From positions 1 through 60,408 of the forward strand of contig JAEYTO010000032.1 in NCBI GenBank assembly GCA_023433925.1: a stretch of DNA of 60,408 nucleotides. Direction: 5' to 3'. The notes beneath the pieces are model-generated. The model made no database searches. It was given only the letters and a program-made list of their open reading frames with translations, and was not told where the DNA came from. The translations under genes and the position numbers were made by a program. This DNA is from Pseudomonadota bacterium. Lineage in GTDB: Bacteria; Desulfobacterota; Desulfovibrionia; Desulfovibrionales; Desulfovibrionaceae. Positions 1-8,148 of the stretch are shown here, piece after piece; within the stretch, counting starts at the first letter, position 1; each line of letters begins with the position of its first letter.

Positions 1-189
1 TCCCGGTAGCGCACAAGCGCGACGCGCGTGCCGGGCATGAGATCGTGCGTGCGTGTGCGCTTGTTCTTCGTGCGGTGGAAGCGGATCAACCCGCGCTCAA
101 GGTCGATCTGATCCCAGGTCAGATCCATGATCTCCTGCATGGACGCCCCATGCTCGATGGCCAGCAGGATGGCCACGCGCAGATACACC
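1..189 (-). pseudogene. Truncated tyrosine recombinase (phage-type integrase) fragment
   Basis: The minus-strand frame stays open from about base 203 to the window edge. It reads like the start of the catalytic domain of a tyrosine recombinase, with the sequence LAIEHGASMQEIMDLTWDQI followed by a basic RTKNKRTRTHDL stretch. The box I arginine usually seen in the G-x-R-x-x-E motif is replaced (GASMQEI). The N-terminal part is missing because the reading frame runs directly into the terminal inverted repeat of the neighbouring insertion sequence. The rest lies beyond the window. I read it as a remnant of an integrated element that was interrupted by IS insertion. Confidence 0.6.
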
Positions 190-231
190 CTGGAGTTGAC
201 ACGGTTTCGTGGAGAATGTTCCGCTTGAGGA

Positions 232-462
232 TCAAGCGGCATTGTGGTGACCCCTTTCGTATTCCAGAGGCGGCATGTAGTCGAGGGCTGAATGTCGCCT
301 GCGCGTGTTGTAGAATCCCTCAATGTACTCAAACACTGCTCGTCTCGCCTCCGACTTCGTCCGAAATGGACGCTGCCAGAACAGCTCGCATCCAAGCGTG
401 GCAAAGAAGCTCTCGCACAGGGCATTATCAAAGCAGTCTCCGACCAAACCCATGGATGGTCA
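232..462 (-). pseudogene. IS3-family OrfB, C-terminal fragment
   Basis: The translation PSMGLVGDCFDNALCESFFA followed by AVFEYIEGFYNTRRRHSALDYM is the C-terminal signature of IS3 transposases, including the third acidic residue of the DDE triad (CESFF). It continues the 612-873 fragment but is separated from it by about 150 bp of unrelated IS sequence in the opposite orientation. The stop codon lies about 40 bases inside the left inverted repeat of the element. Confidence 0.7.
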
Positions 463-469
463 TACGCCA

Positions 470-586
470 AGTCGGCGGCACTACAACGAGGTCAGGCCAC
501 ATTCAAGCCTTGGCAACATGACCCCGCAGGCGTACCGCCAGTTGGAGACGATGAACCTGAACCTGAAGGCCACCCTCAAGAATTGA
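470..586 (+). pseudogene. IS407-group transposase C-terminal scrap inserted in OrfB
   Basis: The plus-strand reading SRRHYNEVRPHSSLGNMTPQ, followed by AYRQ and a natural stop about 20 residues later, matches the extreme C-terminus of IS407-group IS3 transposases. It sits exactly in the gap between the two OrfB fragments and runs on the opposite strand. It looks like a short piece of a second element left by insertion and deletion or by recombination. Confidence 0.6.
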
Positions 587-611
587 GCGGTCCGAAGAAA
601 CCAGGCAGGTC

Positions 612-873
612 ACGAGCCCTGATCGGAATGGTGGATCACATCCACCGGGCGGCGCTGTGTAACCGCCATGTCCAGAGCACTCAGCACAAGCTCCGTGCGC
701 ATGTGCTCGGCCATGGTCCAGCCGACCACCCGGCGGCTGAAGACATCAAGAATCGCCGCGAGATAGAGAAAACCCTCCCAGGTCGGCACGTAGGTGATGC
801 CGGCCACCCACAATCGGTCCCGCTTACTTGCCGTGAACTCGCGCCGCACAAGGTCGGTAGCGGAGTCGTCCAG
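612..873 (-). pseudogene. IS3-family OrfB, central DDE fragment
   Basis: The translation includes RREFTASKRDRLWVAGITYV and LAAILDVFSRRVVGW, the start of the IS3 integrase core. IS3 transposases normally read WVADITY here, so the first catalytic aspartate is a glycine. The segment ends at HHSDQGS and runs straight into a stop codon where a foreign IS fragment begins. The C-terminal half resumes at about 462. The gene is therefore inactive through both substitution and interruption. Confidence 0.7.
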
Positions 874-1024
874 CATCCCGCTCGGATTGCCGCATCCAGT
901 TGCGGATGGTCTGGGCGGTTGGTTCGAACTCAGCAGCCAGTTCCTCTGGCGAACGGCCTGCCTGGACAAGGTTGATCATCTGCTGGCGAAAGGCTGCTGG
1001 ATAAGGCGGACGCGATCTGGGCAT
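869..1024 (-). pseudogene. IS3-family OrfA N-terminal fragment
   Basis: About 52 residues starting MPRSRPPYPAAFRQQMINLV match the helix-turn-helix N-terminus of IS3-type OrfA proteins, including the RSPEELAAEFEPTAQTIRNW segment that forms the DNA-binding helices. After this point the frame changes into OrfB-like sequence with no intact leucine zipper or frameshift region. That marks an internal deletion of several hundred bases. Confidence 0.65.
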
Positions 1025-1080
1025 CGTGAACCTCTCCTCCCCAAGGGGTGATCTGTTCAGGGAAACGGGTCAACTCCAGC

Positions 1081-1806
1081 CTAGAGATGCGTCATAAAGG
1101 TGGCCATGCCGAGCAGGAAAAGCAGGCAGAGGATGCCGCGCCTGTAGAGCGCGGCGTCGATTCGATCATACAAGAGAGTTCCCGCCCATGCGCCGAGGCC
1201 CAAAAAAGGCAGGGCCAGGCCGGCGAGGCGCGGAATATCGCCATTAATGAAGCCGGCATGAGCATGGAACGCGAGTATGCCGAGGCTCGCCAGGCTGAAG
1301 TAGCCCACCATTGTGGATTTGACCGTGGCGCTGTCCCAGGGTTGCAGAGCGGCGTATACGATGACCGGCGGTCCGTAGGCCCCTGTGCTGCCGCCGAGCA
1401 GGCCTGAGGTGAAACCGGCCAGGTAGGCCCAGCCAGAGGCGATTTCCTTGGTACGCAACCTGAACGAGCCATGGATGCTCAGAAGCATGAGCACCAAGCC
1501 CAGGACCGATTCCAGGGCCGCTGCCGGCATGCTTTGCAGCAGCAAGGCCCCGAACCAGATCCCCGGCAGCGAACTGAAGGCCAGCGGCAGGATGAGACGC
1601 CAGTTTAGGTTTTGACGCAGGAGGATGCACAGGTACGCGCTGACCCCCAGGGAGATGATGTTGGCAAGCGGCGCGGCTATCTTGATGCTCAGGAAAAGAG
1701 TCAACAGAGGAAGGGCCACGAGAACGGAGCCGAAGCCGGTGACACCTTGCGTGAAGCCTGCGAACGCGGAGATGGCGCACAGGAATGCGTATTCGTTGCC
1801 GGTCAC
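1081..1806 (-). CDS. TauE/SafE-family membrane permease
   Basis: A 241-residue integral membrane protein of the TauE/SafE (sulfite exporter/anion permease) family. It has about eight hydrophobic helices and the two repeated family motifs, GFTQGVTGFGSVLVALPLL near the N-terminus and SGLLGGSTGAYGPPVIVYA near the middle. I chose the GTG start at 1806 because the upstream ATG would overlap the preceding ABC ATPase gene out of frame; the GTG begins 13 bases after that gene's stop. It is the last gene of the transporter operon. Family members move sulfite, sulfoacetate or other organosulfur anions, but the substrate here is not visible from sequence. Confidence 0.85.
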   Translation of the reverse strand: MTGNEYAFLCAISAFAGFTQGVTGFGSVLVALPLLTLFLSIKIAAPLANIISLGVSAYLCILLRQNLNWRLILPLAFSSLPGIWFGALLLQSMPAAALESVLGLVLMLLSIHGSFRLRTKEIASGWAYLAGFTSGLLGGSTGAYGPPVIVYAALQPWDSATVKSTMVGYFSLASLGILAFHAHAGFINGDIPRLAGLALPFLGLGAWAGTLLYDRIDAALYRRGILCLLFLLGMATFMTHL

Positions 1807-1819
1807 TCCGTCGCCCTGC

Positions 1820-2587
1820 TCAATAGGCCGCTTCGGCCTCCAGCCTCTCCAGGATACGCGCCGAGAGTCGTCCATACTCCGGGTTGGCCCGGTCACGCGG
1901 CCTGTCCATGCCGACCTCGATGGTCTCGATGATGCGTCCCGGCCGGGCGGACATGACCACGATGCGATCCGACAGGTAGATGGCCTCGTCCACGCTGTGC
2001 GTCACGAAGACCACGCTCCGGCGCTCCTGCTGCCAGATGTGCAGCAGCTCTTTCTGCAGCAGGATGCGCGTATGCGCGTCCAGGGCGCCGAAGGGTTCGT
2101 CCATGAGCAGCAGGTCTGGCTTGTTGGCCAAGGCCCGGGCGATGGCCACGCGCTGGCGCATGCCGCCGGACAGCTCGTGCGGCATGGCCTGCCCGAAGCC
2201 GTCCATGCCGATGAGCGAGAGATACCTGACTGCCGCCTCTTCCCGCCGCGCTTTGGGCGCGCCGGAAAATTCCAGGCCCAGGGTGATGTTGTCCCGCACG
2301 TTGCGCCAGGGCAGCAGCGAGTACTCCTGGAAGACCATGCCCACCTCGCGGCAGGGACAGGTCATGGGACGGCCCCGGTAGAGCACTCCGCCGTCCGAGG
2401 CGGACTCCAGCCCGGCCGCGATGCGCAGGAGCGTGGACTTGCCGCAGCCCGAGGGGCCGACGATGCTCAGGAACTCGCCCTCGCGCACCACCAGGTCCAC
2501 CGCGGCCAGCGCTCTGATCGAGTCGTCGCGGATGTGGAAACGCTTTTCCAGGCGCTCGATGCGTAGAATGTCGGGTGTGCCCGCCAC
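1820..2587 (-). CDS. ABC transporter ATP-binding protein, TauB/SsuB type
   Basis: A 255-residue ABC ATPase of the nitrate/sulfonate/taurine class. Visible motifs are Walker A GPSGCGKST (about residue 43), the Q-loop in VFQEYSLLPW, the signature LSGGMRQR, Walker B LLLMDEP and the switch histidine in VTHSVDEA. It energises uptake through the adjacent permease, ending 3 bases before that gene's stop-side boundary in the same operon. The family takes up sulfonates, taurine, nitrate or thiamine precursors, and the ATPase itself does not reveal the substrate. Confidence 0.93.
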   Translation of the reverse strand: MAGTPDILRIERLEKRFHIRDDSIRALAAVDLVVREGEFLSIVGPSGCGKSTLLRIAAGLESASDGGVLYRGRPMTCPCREVGMVFQEYSLLPWRNVRDNITLGLEFSGAPKARREEAAVRYLSLIGMDGFGQAMPHELSGGMRQRVAIARALANKPDLLLMDEPFGALDAHTRILLQKELLHIWQQERRSVVFVTHSVDEAIYLSDRIVVMSARPGRIIETIEVGMDRPRDRANPEYGRLSARILERLEAEAAY

Positions 2588-2590
2588 GCC

Positions 2591-3436
2591 TCAGCGCTCC
2601 AGCCGCTGCCAGGAGAAGCGGCGCTCCTCGAAGATCCGGAAGCCCAGGTCCAGCAGCGCGCCCACGGCGCCGATGCTGACCATGCCGGCGATGACGATGT
2701 CCGAGCGGGCCACGGTGTAGGCGTGGGTTATGAGGTAGCCCACACCCGACAGGCTGCCGGGCAGCATCTCGGCCGATACCAGGCACATCCAGGCCACGCC
2801 CAGGCCAGTGCGCATGCCCGTGACGATGGACGGCGCGGCGGCGGGCAGCAGCACCTTGCGGAAAATGTCCTGGCGGCTTGCGCCCAGCACGCGCGCCGAG
2901 TCCACGAGCGTGGCGCGCACGCTGCGCACGCCGTGGATGGAGCTGGTCAGCACCGGGTAGAACGCGCCGATAAAGATGATGAACACCATGGAGAACTTGA
3001 GGTTATTCAGGAAGATGTAGGCCGGCCCGGGCTCGACCTCCAGCACCGTGGCCAGGCTGGACACGCCGAACCAGCCGAGCACCAGCGGCACCCAGGCCAG
3101 GGGCGGGATGGGCCGGAACAGGCCCACGAACATGTTCAGCAGCGTGAAAGCCGGGGCGTGGTAGCCCATGGCGATGCCCAGCGGTACGGCGAGCAACACG
3201 GCCAGGAGGTAGCCGGCCAGCACGCGCACCAGGCTCACGGCCAGGTTGAGGCCCAAGGAGCCCATGCTGATGAGGCTCTCGGACGGTCTGGCCAGGATAT
3301 CCACGACCTGCCCGAGCGGCGGCAGGATGATCTCGTTGGCCACCAGGCCGGCCATCCAGCCCCAGGCCAGCAGGAACAATGCCGGCACCACCAGGGGCAG
3401 CCCCACGGTGGGCAGAAGGCGAGCGTATGATTTCAT
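2591..3436 (-). CDS. ABC transporter permease, TauC/SsuC type
   Basis: A 281-residue BPD-type inner-membrane permease with six predicted helices. The cytoplasmic coupling loop is near DSARVLGASRQDIFRKVLLP, the EAA-like motif that contacts the ATPase. One segment, VLEVEPGPAYIFLNNLKFSM, is a little longer than in typical SsuC proteins. The gene lies between the binding-protein gene and the ATPase gene, with 3 bases separating it from the ATPase. The assignment to the nitrate/sulfonate/taurine importer class is secure; the substrate is unknown. Confidence 0.92.
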   Translation of the reverse strand: MKSYARLLPTVGLPLVVPALFLLAWGWMAGLVANEIILPPLGQVVDILARPSESLISMGSLGLNLAVSLVRVLAGYLLAVLLAVPLGIAMGYHAPAFTLLNMFVGLFRPIPPLAWVPLVLGWFGVSSLATVLEVEPGPAYIFLNNLKFSMVFIIFIGAFYPVLTSSIHGVRSVRATLVDSARVLGASRQDIFRKVLLPAAAPSIVTGMRTGLGVAWMCLVSAEMLPGSLSGVGYLITHAYTVARSDIVIAGMVSIGAVGALLDLGFRIFEERRFSWQRLER

Positions 3437-3484
3437 GTCGTGTCCGTGAAGCGCCCTCCGGCCGGGACCGGAGGGCGCGGTAGG

Positions 3485-4594
3485 CTAATGCGTGGCTGCC
3501 TCGATGAAGCGGGTGTCCAGGAGCAGGGTCTTGGACTGCTCCAGGGACTTACCCTTGAGCTGGCCGTTGAACTTGTTCATCCCGTTGAGGATGTCCAGAT
3601 AATTGCCAGTGTTGGTCAGCCAGCTCTGGCCGAAGCCGGTCAGGAACACGAGCTGCGAGGCGCGGCCGGCCTGCTCCGGGATGCCGATCCAGTTGGCCGC
3701 GATGACGCCCGCCTCGACGCGGTTCGCGTTGCACCAGGCATTGGTCTTGGCCAGCAACTCGATGAACTTGCCCACGGCCTCGGGGTGGGCCGCGCAGATC
3801 TCGTCGCGGCCGGCGGTCACGCAGCAGGGGTAGTCGTGCCACTTGCCGGCGGGCGGCAGATCGCGCAGGTCGGCGACCACCTGCCCCACGCCGCGGCTCA
3901 CGGACACTTCGGGGAAAGGCGAGGGACCCACAATGGCCTCGACTTGGCGCGTGTTCAGGGCCGGAATCATGTTGGAGGTTTCCTTGAGGTCCACCATGAG
4001 CACCTTGGCCTGGTAGTCGTTGGGGTTCTCGCTGACCGCCAGGCCGGCGTCGCGCAGCGCGCCTTCGAAGACGATCTTGGGAGCGCTGGTGGGCGAATGG
4101 TAGCCGATCTTGAGCGGCTGCTTGGCCGCCTTGGCCGCGGCCACGAAGGCGTCCCAGTTATTCAGCGCCGAGCCGGCCGGGGCCACCAGAGCCATGCCTT
4201 CGGTCTGCAACGGGCTCAGCACCTTCACGGGCGTGCCCTTGTCCACGGCGGCCATGATGGCCGTGACCGAGCCCAGGGCCAGGTCGATGTGCTTCATGGC
4301 GAAGAGCGTGGCGGACTCGGAGCCGCTCTTGGCCACGATCAGGTCGAGCACGGCCACGCTGCGCCCGTCGGCCACCAGCTCGTACTTCTCCTTCTCGATG
4401 ACCGGCTTGAGCCAAACGCCCTGGCTTTTGAATGCCTCGCCCTTGGCCGCGGCGACCATGAGCGGCGTGTGGTGGGTGGTGAAGACGTAGCTTACCTTGA
4501 GGGCGGGCACGTCCTTGGCCGCGACGGCGGACAAGGGCGCGGCCATGGCCAGCAGCGCGGCCGCGAGCAGGATGAAAAGGCCTTTCATGCGCAT
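3485..4594 (-). CDS. ABC transporter periplasmic substrate-binding protein, NMT1/TauA-like
   Basis: A 369-residue exported binding protein. The N-terminus MRMKGLFILLAAALLAMAAP is a clear Sec signal peptide with a likely cleavage after an A-V-A-A site near residue 26. The mature part has the NMT1/TauA-type two-lobe pattern, for example the region around ALGSVTAIMAAVDKGTPVKV. AAGGAGAT lies 7 bases before the chosen ATG. It delivers ligand to the permease and ATPase encoded downstream. It is the second gene of the operon, 41 bases after a double-cubane-cluster reductase, so the imported compound could be a substrate of that enzyme; this is inference. Confidence 0.85.
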   Translation of the reverse strand: MRMKGLFILLAAALLAMAAPLSAVAAKDVPALKVSYVFTTHHTPLMVAAAKGEAFKSQGVWLKPVIEKEKYELVADGRSVAVLDLIVAKSGSESATLFAMKHIDLALGSVTAIMAAVDKGTPVKVLSPLQTEGMALVAPAGSALNNWDAFVAAAKAAKQPLKIGYHSPTSAPKIVFEGALRDAGLAVSENPNDYQAKVLMVDLKETSNMIPALNTRQVEAIVGPSPFPEVSVSRGVGQVVADLRDLPPAGKWHDYPCCVTAGRDEICAAHPEAVGKFIELLAKTNAWCNANRVEAGVIAANWIGIPEQAGRASQLVFLTGFGQSWLTNTGNYLDILNGMNKFNGQLKGKSLEQSKTLLLDTRFIEAATH

Positions 4595-4635
4595 TGGGCG
4601 ATCTCCTTATGGCTCCGGTTCAGTTCGTGTCCAGT

Positions 4636-5772
4636 TCAGATCATTTCCAAGAAGGCTTCGATCCTGGTGCGCAGCTGCTCCGAATCGGCATCCGAGTAGT
4701 CCGTCTCCAGATGCAGCATGGGCAGGCCGCGCCCGGCCAGGAATTCCCTGACGCCGTGCGTCTCGATGTTGTAGGTGTGGCAGCAGTGCCAGGTCAGGTC
4801 GACCACGCCCTGGACCCTGAACTCGTCGGCCAGCCGGCCCAACAGCTCCAGCCTGCCGGTGTTGGGGCTCAAAACGGAACAGGGCGTGCGCAGGTAGCGT
4901 TCGGCCAAGGCTTCCAGCGGGTCGGCCTGTTCGTCCACGAGTTGATCGAAGCTCTTGATGCCCGTGCAGTTCTCCTGGCAGACCACCACGGCTCCGCATT
5001 CCTCGATGAGCCGCAAGACCTTGTCCGAGCCCTTGCCCACGGGGCAGCCCGTGAGCAGGATGCGCGGCGCGCCGGGTTTGGCGACGGAGTAGTTTTGGCC
5101 CGACAGGGTCTTGATCTCGGCTAGCAGGGTCCGCAAGTCGTCGGCGTAGACGCCCAGGTCGGCCACGAAGCTCTTGGCCTCCATGACCAGCATCATGTCC
5201 TGGCCCGAGAGCGGCACGCGCTCGGCGGCCGAGGTCCAGGCGACCTGCTTGAGCAGCCGGCGCACCTCGTTCTGTGCCGCGATCTCGCGCCGCAGCCTCT
5301 CTTCGGTGACCGCCAGCCCGGTACGCTCCTCCAGGTACGCCGCGAGCCTGCGCATCTCCTCCAGCCAAAAGCGGCTCTGGGCCTCGCCCTGGCCCATGGG
5401 CAGGTGCATGATATGCATGGGCTTGATGCGGCCCAGCAGCTCGAACATCTTCTTCTTGCCGTCGCAGGTGGTCTCGCCCAGCAGCAGGTCCGAGGCCGCG
5501 AAGTAGGGACAAGTGTCGGTGACGGCATAGCCATAGCTCGACTTGATGAGCGGGCACAGGTTGGCGGGCAGCACCTGCTCGGCCGCCGCTATGGGTTCGT
5601 GACGCTTGCCGCACAAACCCACGGGCACGGCTCCGGCCGCGCGCACGAGTTCGCTGGGCGCAAAGGTGCAGTATATGCCCACGACCTTGCCGCCGCCCTC
5701 GCGGAAGCTTTCCACGTCGGCCAGGAAGCGTTCGCCCAGACCTTCGAAACGGCTCATGCTCTCGGGTCGCAT
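4636..5772 (-). CDS. Double-cubane-cluster anaerobic reductase (2-hydroxyacyl-CoA dehydratase D family, YjiM-like)
   Basis: A 378-residue member of the 2-hydroxyacyl-CoA dehydratase beta/BcrB superfamily. It belongs to the branch whose characterised members carry an [8Fe-9S] double-cubane cluster. Diagnostic stretches are NLCPLIKSSYGYAVTDTCPY, LLLGETTCDGKKKMFE, ILLTGCPVGKG and VVCQENCTGIKSFDQ, which together place many cysteines as cluster ligands. Family members perform ATP-driven low-potential reductions with an ASKHA-type ATPase activator. No activator gene is adjacent here. The start at 5772 was preferred over 5817 because AGGA lies about 9 bases upstream and the family begins near this point. 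It heads the ABC-transporter operon. Confidence 0.85.
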   Translation of the reverse strand: MRPESMSRFEGLGERFLADVESFREGGGKVVGIYCTFAPSELVRAAGAVPVGLCGKRHEPIAAAEQVLPANLCPLIKSSYGYAVTDTCPYFAASDLLLGETTCDGKKKMFELLGRIKPMHIMHLPMGQGEAQSRFWLEEMRRLAAYLEERTGLAVTEERLRREIAAQNEVRRLLKQVAWTSAAERVPLSGQDMMLVMEAKSFVADLGVYADDLRTLLAEIKTLSGQNYSVAKPGAPRILLTGCPVGKGSDKVLRLIEECGAVVVCQENCTGIKSFDQLVDEQADPLEALAERYLRTPCSVLSPNTGRLELLGRLADEFRVQGVVDLTWHCCHTYNIETHGVREFLAGRGLPMLHLETDYSDADSEQLRTRIEAFLEMI

Positions 5773-6009
5773 CCGGTTCATCCTGCGGGTCTTGGTTTTG
5801 GTAACGGCGGCAAGCACCGCTGTGCGCGCCGGCGGAGCCGGGGCACATCGCCGCTTGCGCCGAGGATCGTTCAGGTAAAGAGAAGTATTGGATTAGGCAC
5901 GACAAGTACAATCGCTTGTGCGGATGAAAGCGCCAGTCGTGTATAGCTGGAAACTATGGCCGACTGGGAAGGTACCGAATGGAAGGCTGGCCCAAAGTGC
6001 AGGATTGCC

Positions 6010-6651
6010 TCAAGATGTGGCGGAAAGCGGCACGGACGCGGAACTGGTCATGTCCTGCCTGGGCCGCAAGCGCACGGGGCTGCACAGGCCCTGGCGCAGG
6101 GCCCCAACGAGGTCCGCGCGCGAGCGCACGGGCACATTGAAGCGTGTGGCCACGCGGCCCAGCTCGTCGAGCGAGTGCGCGTCGCTTCCGCCGCAGGCGA
6201 AGAGCGGGTAGCGGGCGAGCCAGTTGTCCACGAGCCCGTTCTGGACACGGGAGTTACGGCCGTTGATGCGCTCCACGGCGCGGCACAGGCCGCTTTTAAC
6301 GATCGCCTCGTCCGTGGAGCGGCCCGCGCGGAAGGGATGCGCCGCCACGACCGCGCCGCCGGATGCGTGCACCAGGGGCAGGAGTCGGGCGGCATGCAGT
6401 CCCGGCTCCAATTCCTCGAAAGGCCCGAAGAGGAGGAAGTCGCCCTGGGGCGTGGCGTACTCCATGCCGATGACCACGCACAGGCCGTCGGGCTGCACGC
6501 CCTCTTCCAGCGCGCGGCGCGCGTCCATGGTATCATGGTCCGTGACGCACACCCCGTCCAGGCCGCGGGCCCTGGCATGAGCCAGGATGTCCCCGAGAGG
6601 GAGCCGGCTGCAAGGCGAGATGGCCGAGTGCACGTGCAGGTCGAACAGCAT
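6010..6651 (-). CDS. PHP-domain metal-dependent phosphoesterase
   Basis: A 213-residue PHP-domain protein. The metal-binding signatures are visible: DLHVHS at residues 4-9, VTDHDTMD near residue 39, AAHPFR near 100 and CGGSDAHS near 153. This short form resembles TrpH/RnaAM-type 5'-3' exonucleases and PHP-associated phosphatases, but it lacks extra domains that would define the substrate. The start at 6651 puts MLFDLHVHS at the N-terminus, as in the family; longer upstream starts only add unrelated residues. It is transcribed divergently from the ApgM-like gene. Confidence 0.85.
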   Translation of the reverse strand: MLFDLHVHSAISPCSRLPLGDILAHARARGLDGVCVTDHDTMDARRALEEGVQPDGLCVVIGMEYATPQGDFLLFGPFEELEPGLHAARLLPLVHASGGAVVAAHPFRAGRSTDEAIVKSGLCRAVERINGRNSRVQNGLVDNWLARYPLFACGGSDAHSLDELGRVATRFNVPVRSRADLVGALRQGLCSPVRLRPRQDMTSSASVPLSATS

Positions 6652-6809
6652 GGCCGCAGTGTAGTCAGCGCCGCATGAATGGCAAAGAGATTCGCACGGG
6701 CATTTTTCGGCAAACTCATAGAAAATCCCTATGCGGCAGCTATTGTTTTGCGGCATGCCCAAGCCTTGTGTATCTGTTGGGGAAATATACACTAACACGA
6801 CAGGCTGCC

Positions 6810-8132
6810 ATGCCCTCCAAATGCGTGCTCATCCTCCTGGACGGCCTGGGCGACAGGTCTTGCGAGGAACTCGACTTCCGCACGCCGCTTCAGGCGGCCA
6901 GGACGCCGGTGCTCGACCGGCTGGCCGCGCTCGGCGCGAGCGGCCTGTACCACGCCGGCAGCCTTGGGCAGGCCCTGCCCAGCGAAAACGCTCACTTCGC
7001 CATGTTCGGCTACGACCTGGCCGAATTTCCCGGCCGCGGCGCGCTGGAGGCCCTGGGCGCGGGCCTGGACCTTGCGCCCTCCGAGGTGGCCGTGCTGGCC
7101 CACTTCGTCAGTGTGCGCTCGATCAATGGGCAGGCCATGCTTGTGGAGGACTTGCCCAAGGCCACGGAGGGCGAAGTCCGCTCTCTCTTGGAGACGGCAG
7201 GAAGCTTCGAGTCCGGCGGCGTGCGCATAACCTTCCACCGGACAAGAGGCCTGTTCGGCGTGCTCGTGCTCCAGCCCCTCCAGGGCGAGGTCAGCCCGTT
7301 CGTCACGGACTCCAACCCCATGCGCGACGGGCAATATCTGTCCGAGATCGTGCCCTGGGCGAGCCACGCGCATGATCCCGCGGCCCGGCGTAGCGCGGCC
7401 GTGCTTACGGACTACCTGCGCTGGGCGCACACGGCCCTGGCGCCCCTGCCGATCAACGCCGCGCGGTCCGCGCAGGGGATTGCGCCCATCAACTGCCTTG
7501 TCACGCAGCGCGCCGGACAGATCAGGCGCAGCCCCATTCCTTTTTTCGAGCGCTTCGGCCTGCGGGGGCTGTCCATGGCCTCGGGCGTGGTCTTCAGGGG
7601 CCTGTCCCGGCTGCTCGGCCTGGACTTCCTGGCCATGCACGAAACCGACGACCCGGCCGCGGACATGGAAAAGCGCCTCGCGGTCGCGCGCAAGGCCCTG
7701 GCCGACCACGACTTCATCCACGTGCACACCAAGGCCCCGGACGAGGCCGCCCACCGCAAGGACCCGCTGCTCAAGAAGGCGGTCATCGAAGCCCTGGACC
7801 AGGGCATCGGCCGCGCCATCGGCCCGCTCCTGGACGATCCCGAGGTGCTCATCATCGTCACCGCCGACCATTCCACGCCGAGCAGCGGGAACCTCGTGCA
7901 CTCGGGCGAGCCCGTGCCGCTGACCTTCTGCGGCCGAGGCGTGCGCCGCGACGCGGTCACGGCCTTCGACGAGGTGAGCGCGGCGGTCGGGGCTCTAGGC
8001 TGCGTGCGTGGCCGGGAGCTCATGGCCCTGGTGCTCGACGCCCTGGACCGCTCCAGGCTCCAGGGCATCATGGACTCGCCCCACGGGCGCGACTACTGGC
8101 CAGGCGACTACCGGCCGTTCAGGCTGATCTGA
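6810..8132 (+). CDS. Archaeal-type phosphoglycerate mutase (ApgM-like, alkaline phosphatase superfamily)
   Basis: A 440-residue protein related to the cofactor-independent phosphoglycerate mutase of archaeal type. Seen in the sequence are the N-terminal metal aspartate in LLDGLGDR, a candidate nucleophile Ser58 in the LPSENAHFAMFGYD motif, HVHTKAPDEAAH near residue 305, and the C-terminal ITADHSTPSSGNLVHSGEPV metal-binding motif. Classical ApgM reads SGNTDPHF where this protein has SENAHF, so a related phosphotransferase or phosphonate role is possible. The start at 6810 was chosen because the upstream extension has no family similarity. It lies 16 bases before a NadM-type gene and probably shares its transcript. 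Confidence 0.8.
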   Translation: MPSKCVLILLDGLGDRSCEELDFRTPLQAARTPVLDRLAALGASGLYHAGSLGQALPSENAHFAMFGYDLAEFPGRGALEALGAGLDLAPSEVAVLAHFVSVRSINGQAMLVEDLPKATEGEVRSLLETAGSFESGGVRITFHRTRGLFGVLVLQPLQGEVSPFVTDSNPMRDGQYLSEIVPWASHAHDPAARRSAAVLTDYLRWAHTALAPLPINAARSAQGIAPINCLVTQRAGQIRRSPIPFFERFGLRGLSMASGVVFRGLSRLLGLDFLAMHETDDPAADMEKRLAVARKALADHDFIHVHTKAPDEAAHRKDPLLKKAVIEALDQGIGRAIGPLLDDPEVLIIVTADHSTPSSGNLVHSGEPVPLTFCGRGVRRDAVTAFDEVSAAVGALGCVRGRELMALVLDALDRSRLQGIMDSPHGRDYWPGDYRPFRLI

Positions 8133-8148
8133 GCGTGAGGGCGAGACC

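Larger units (their letters stand above)
190..1079. mobile_element. Degenerate IS3-family insertion sequence
   Basis: The ends carry matching inverted repeats: CTGGAGTTGAC followed by acGGTTTC at 190 and, inverted, CTGGAGTTGACCCGTTTC ending at 1079. Between them lie minus-strand pieces of OrfA and OrfB of an IS3-type transposase. An internal deletion joins OrfA to the middle of OrfB near base 870. A foreign fragment of about 150 bp lies at roughly 463-611, and the first catalytic aspartate is lost. The element cannot transpose by itself. I see no clear target-site duplication at the outer edges. Confidence 0.75.
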
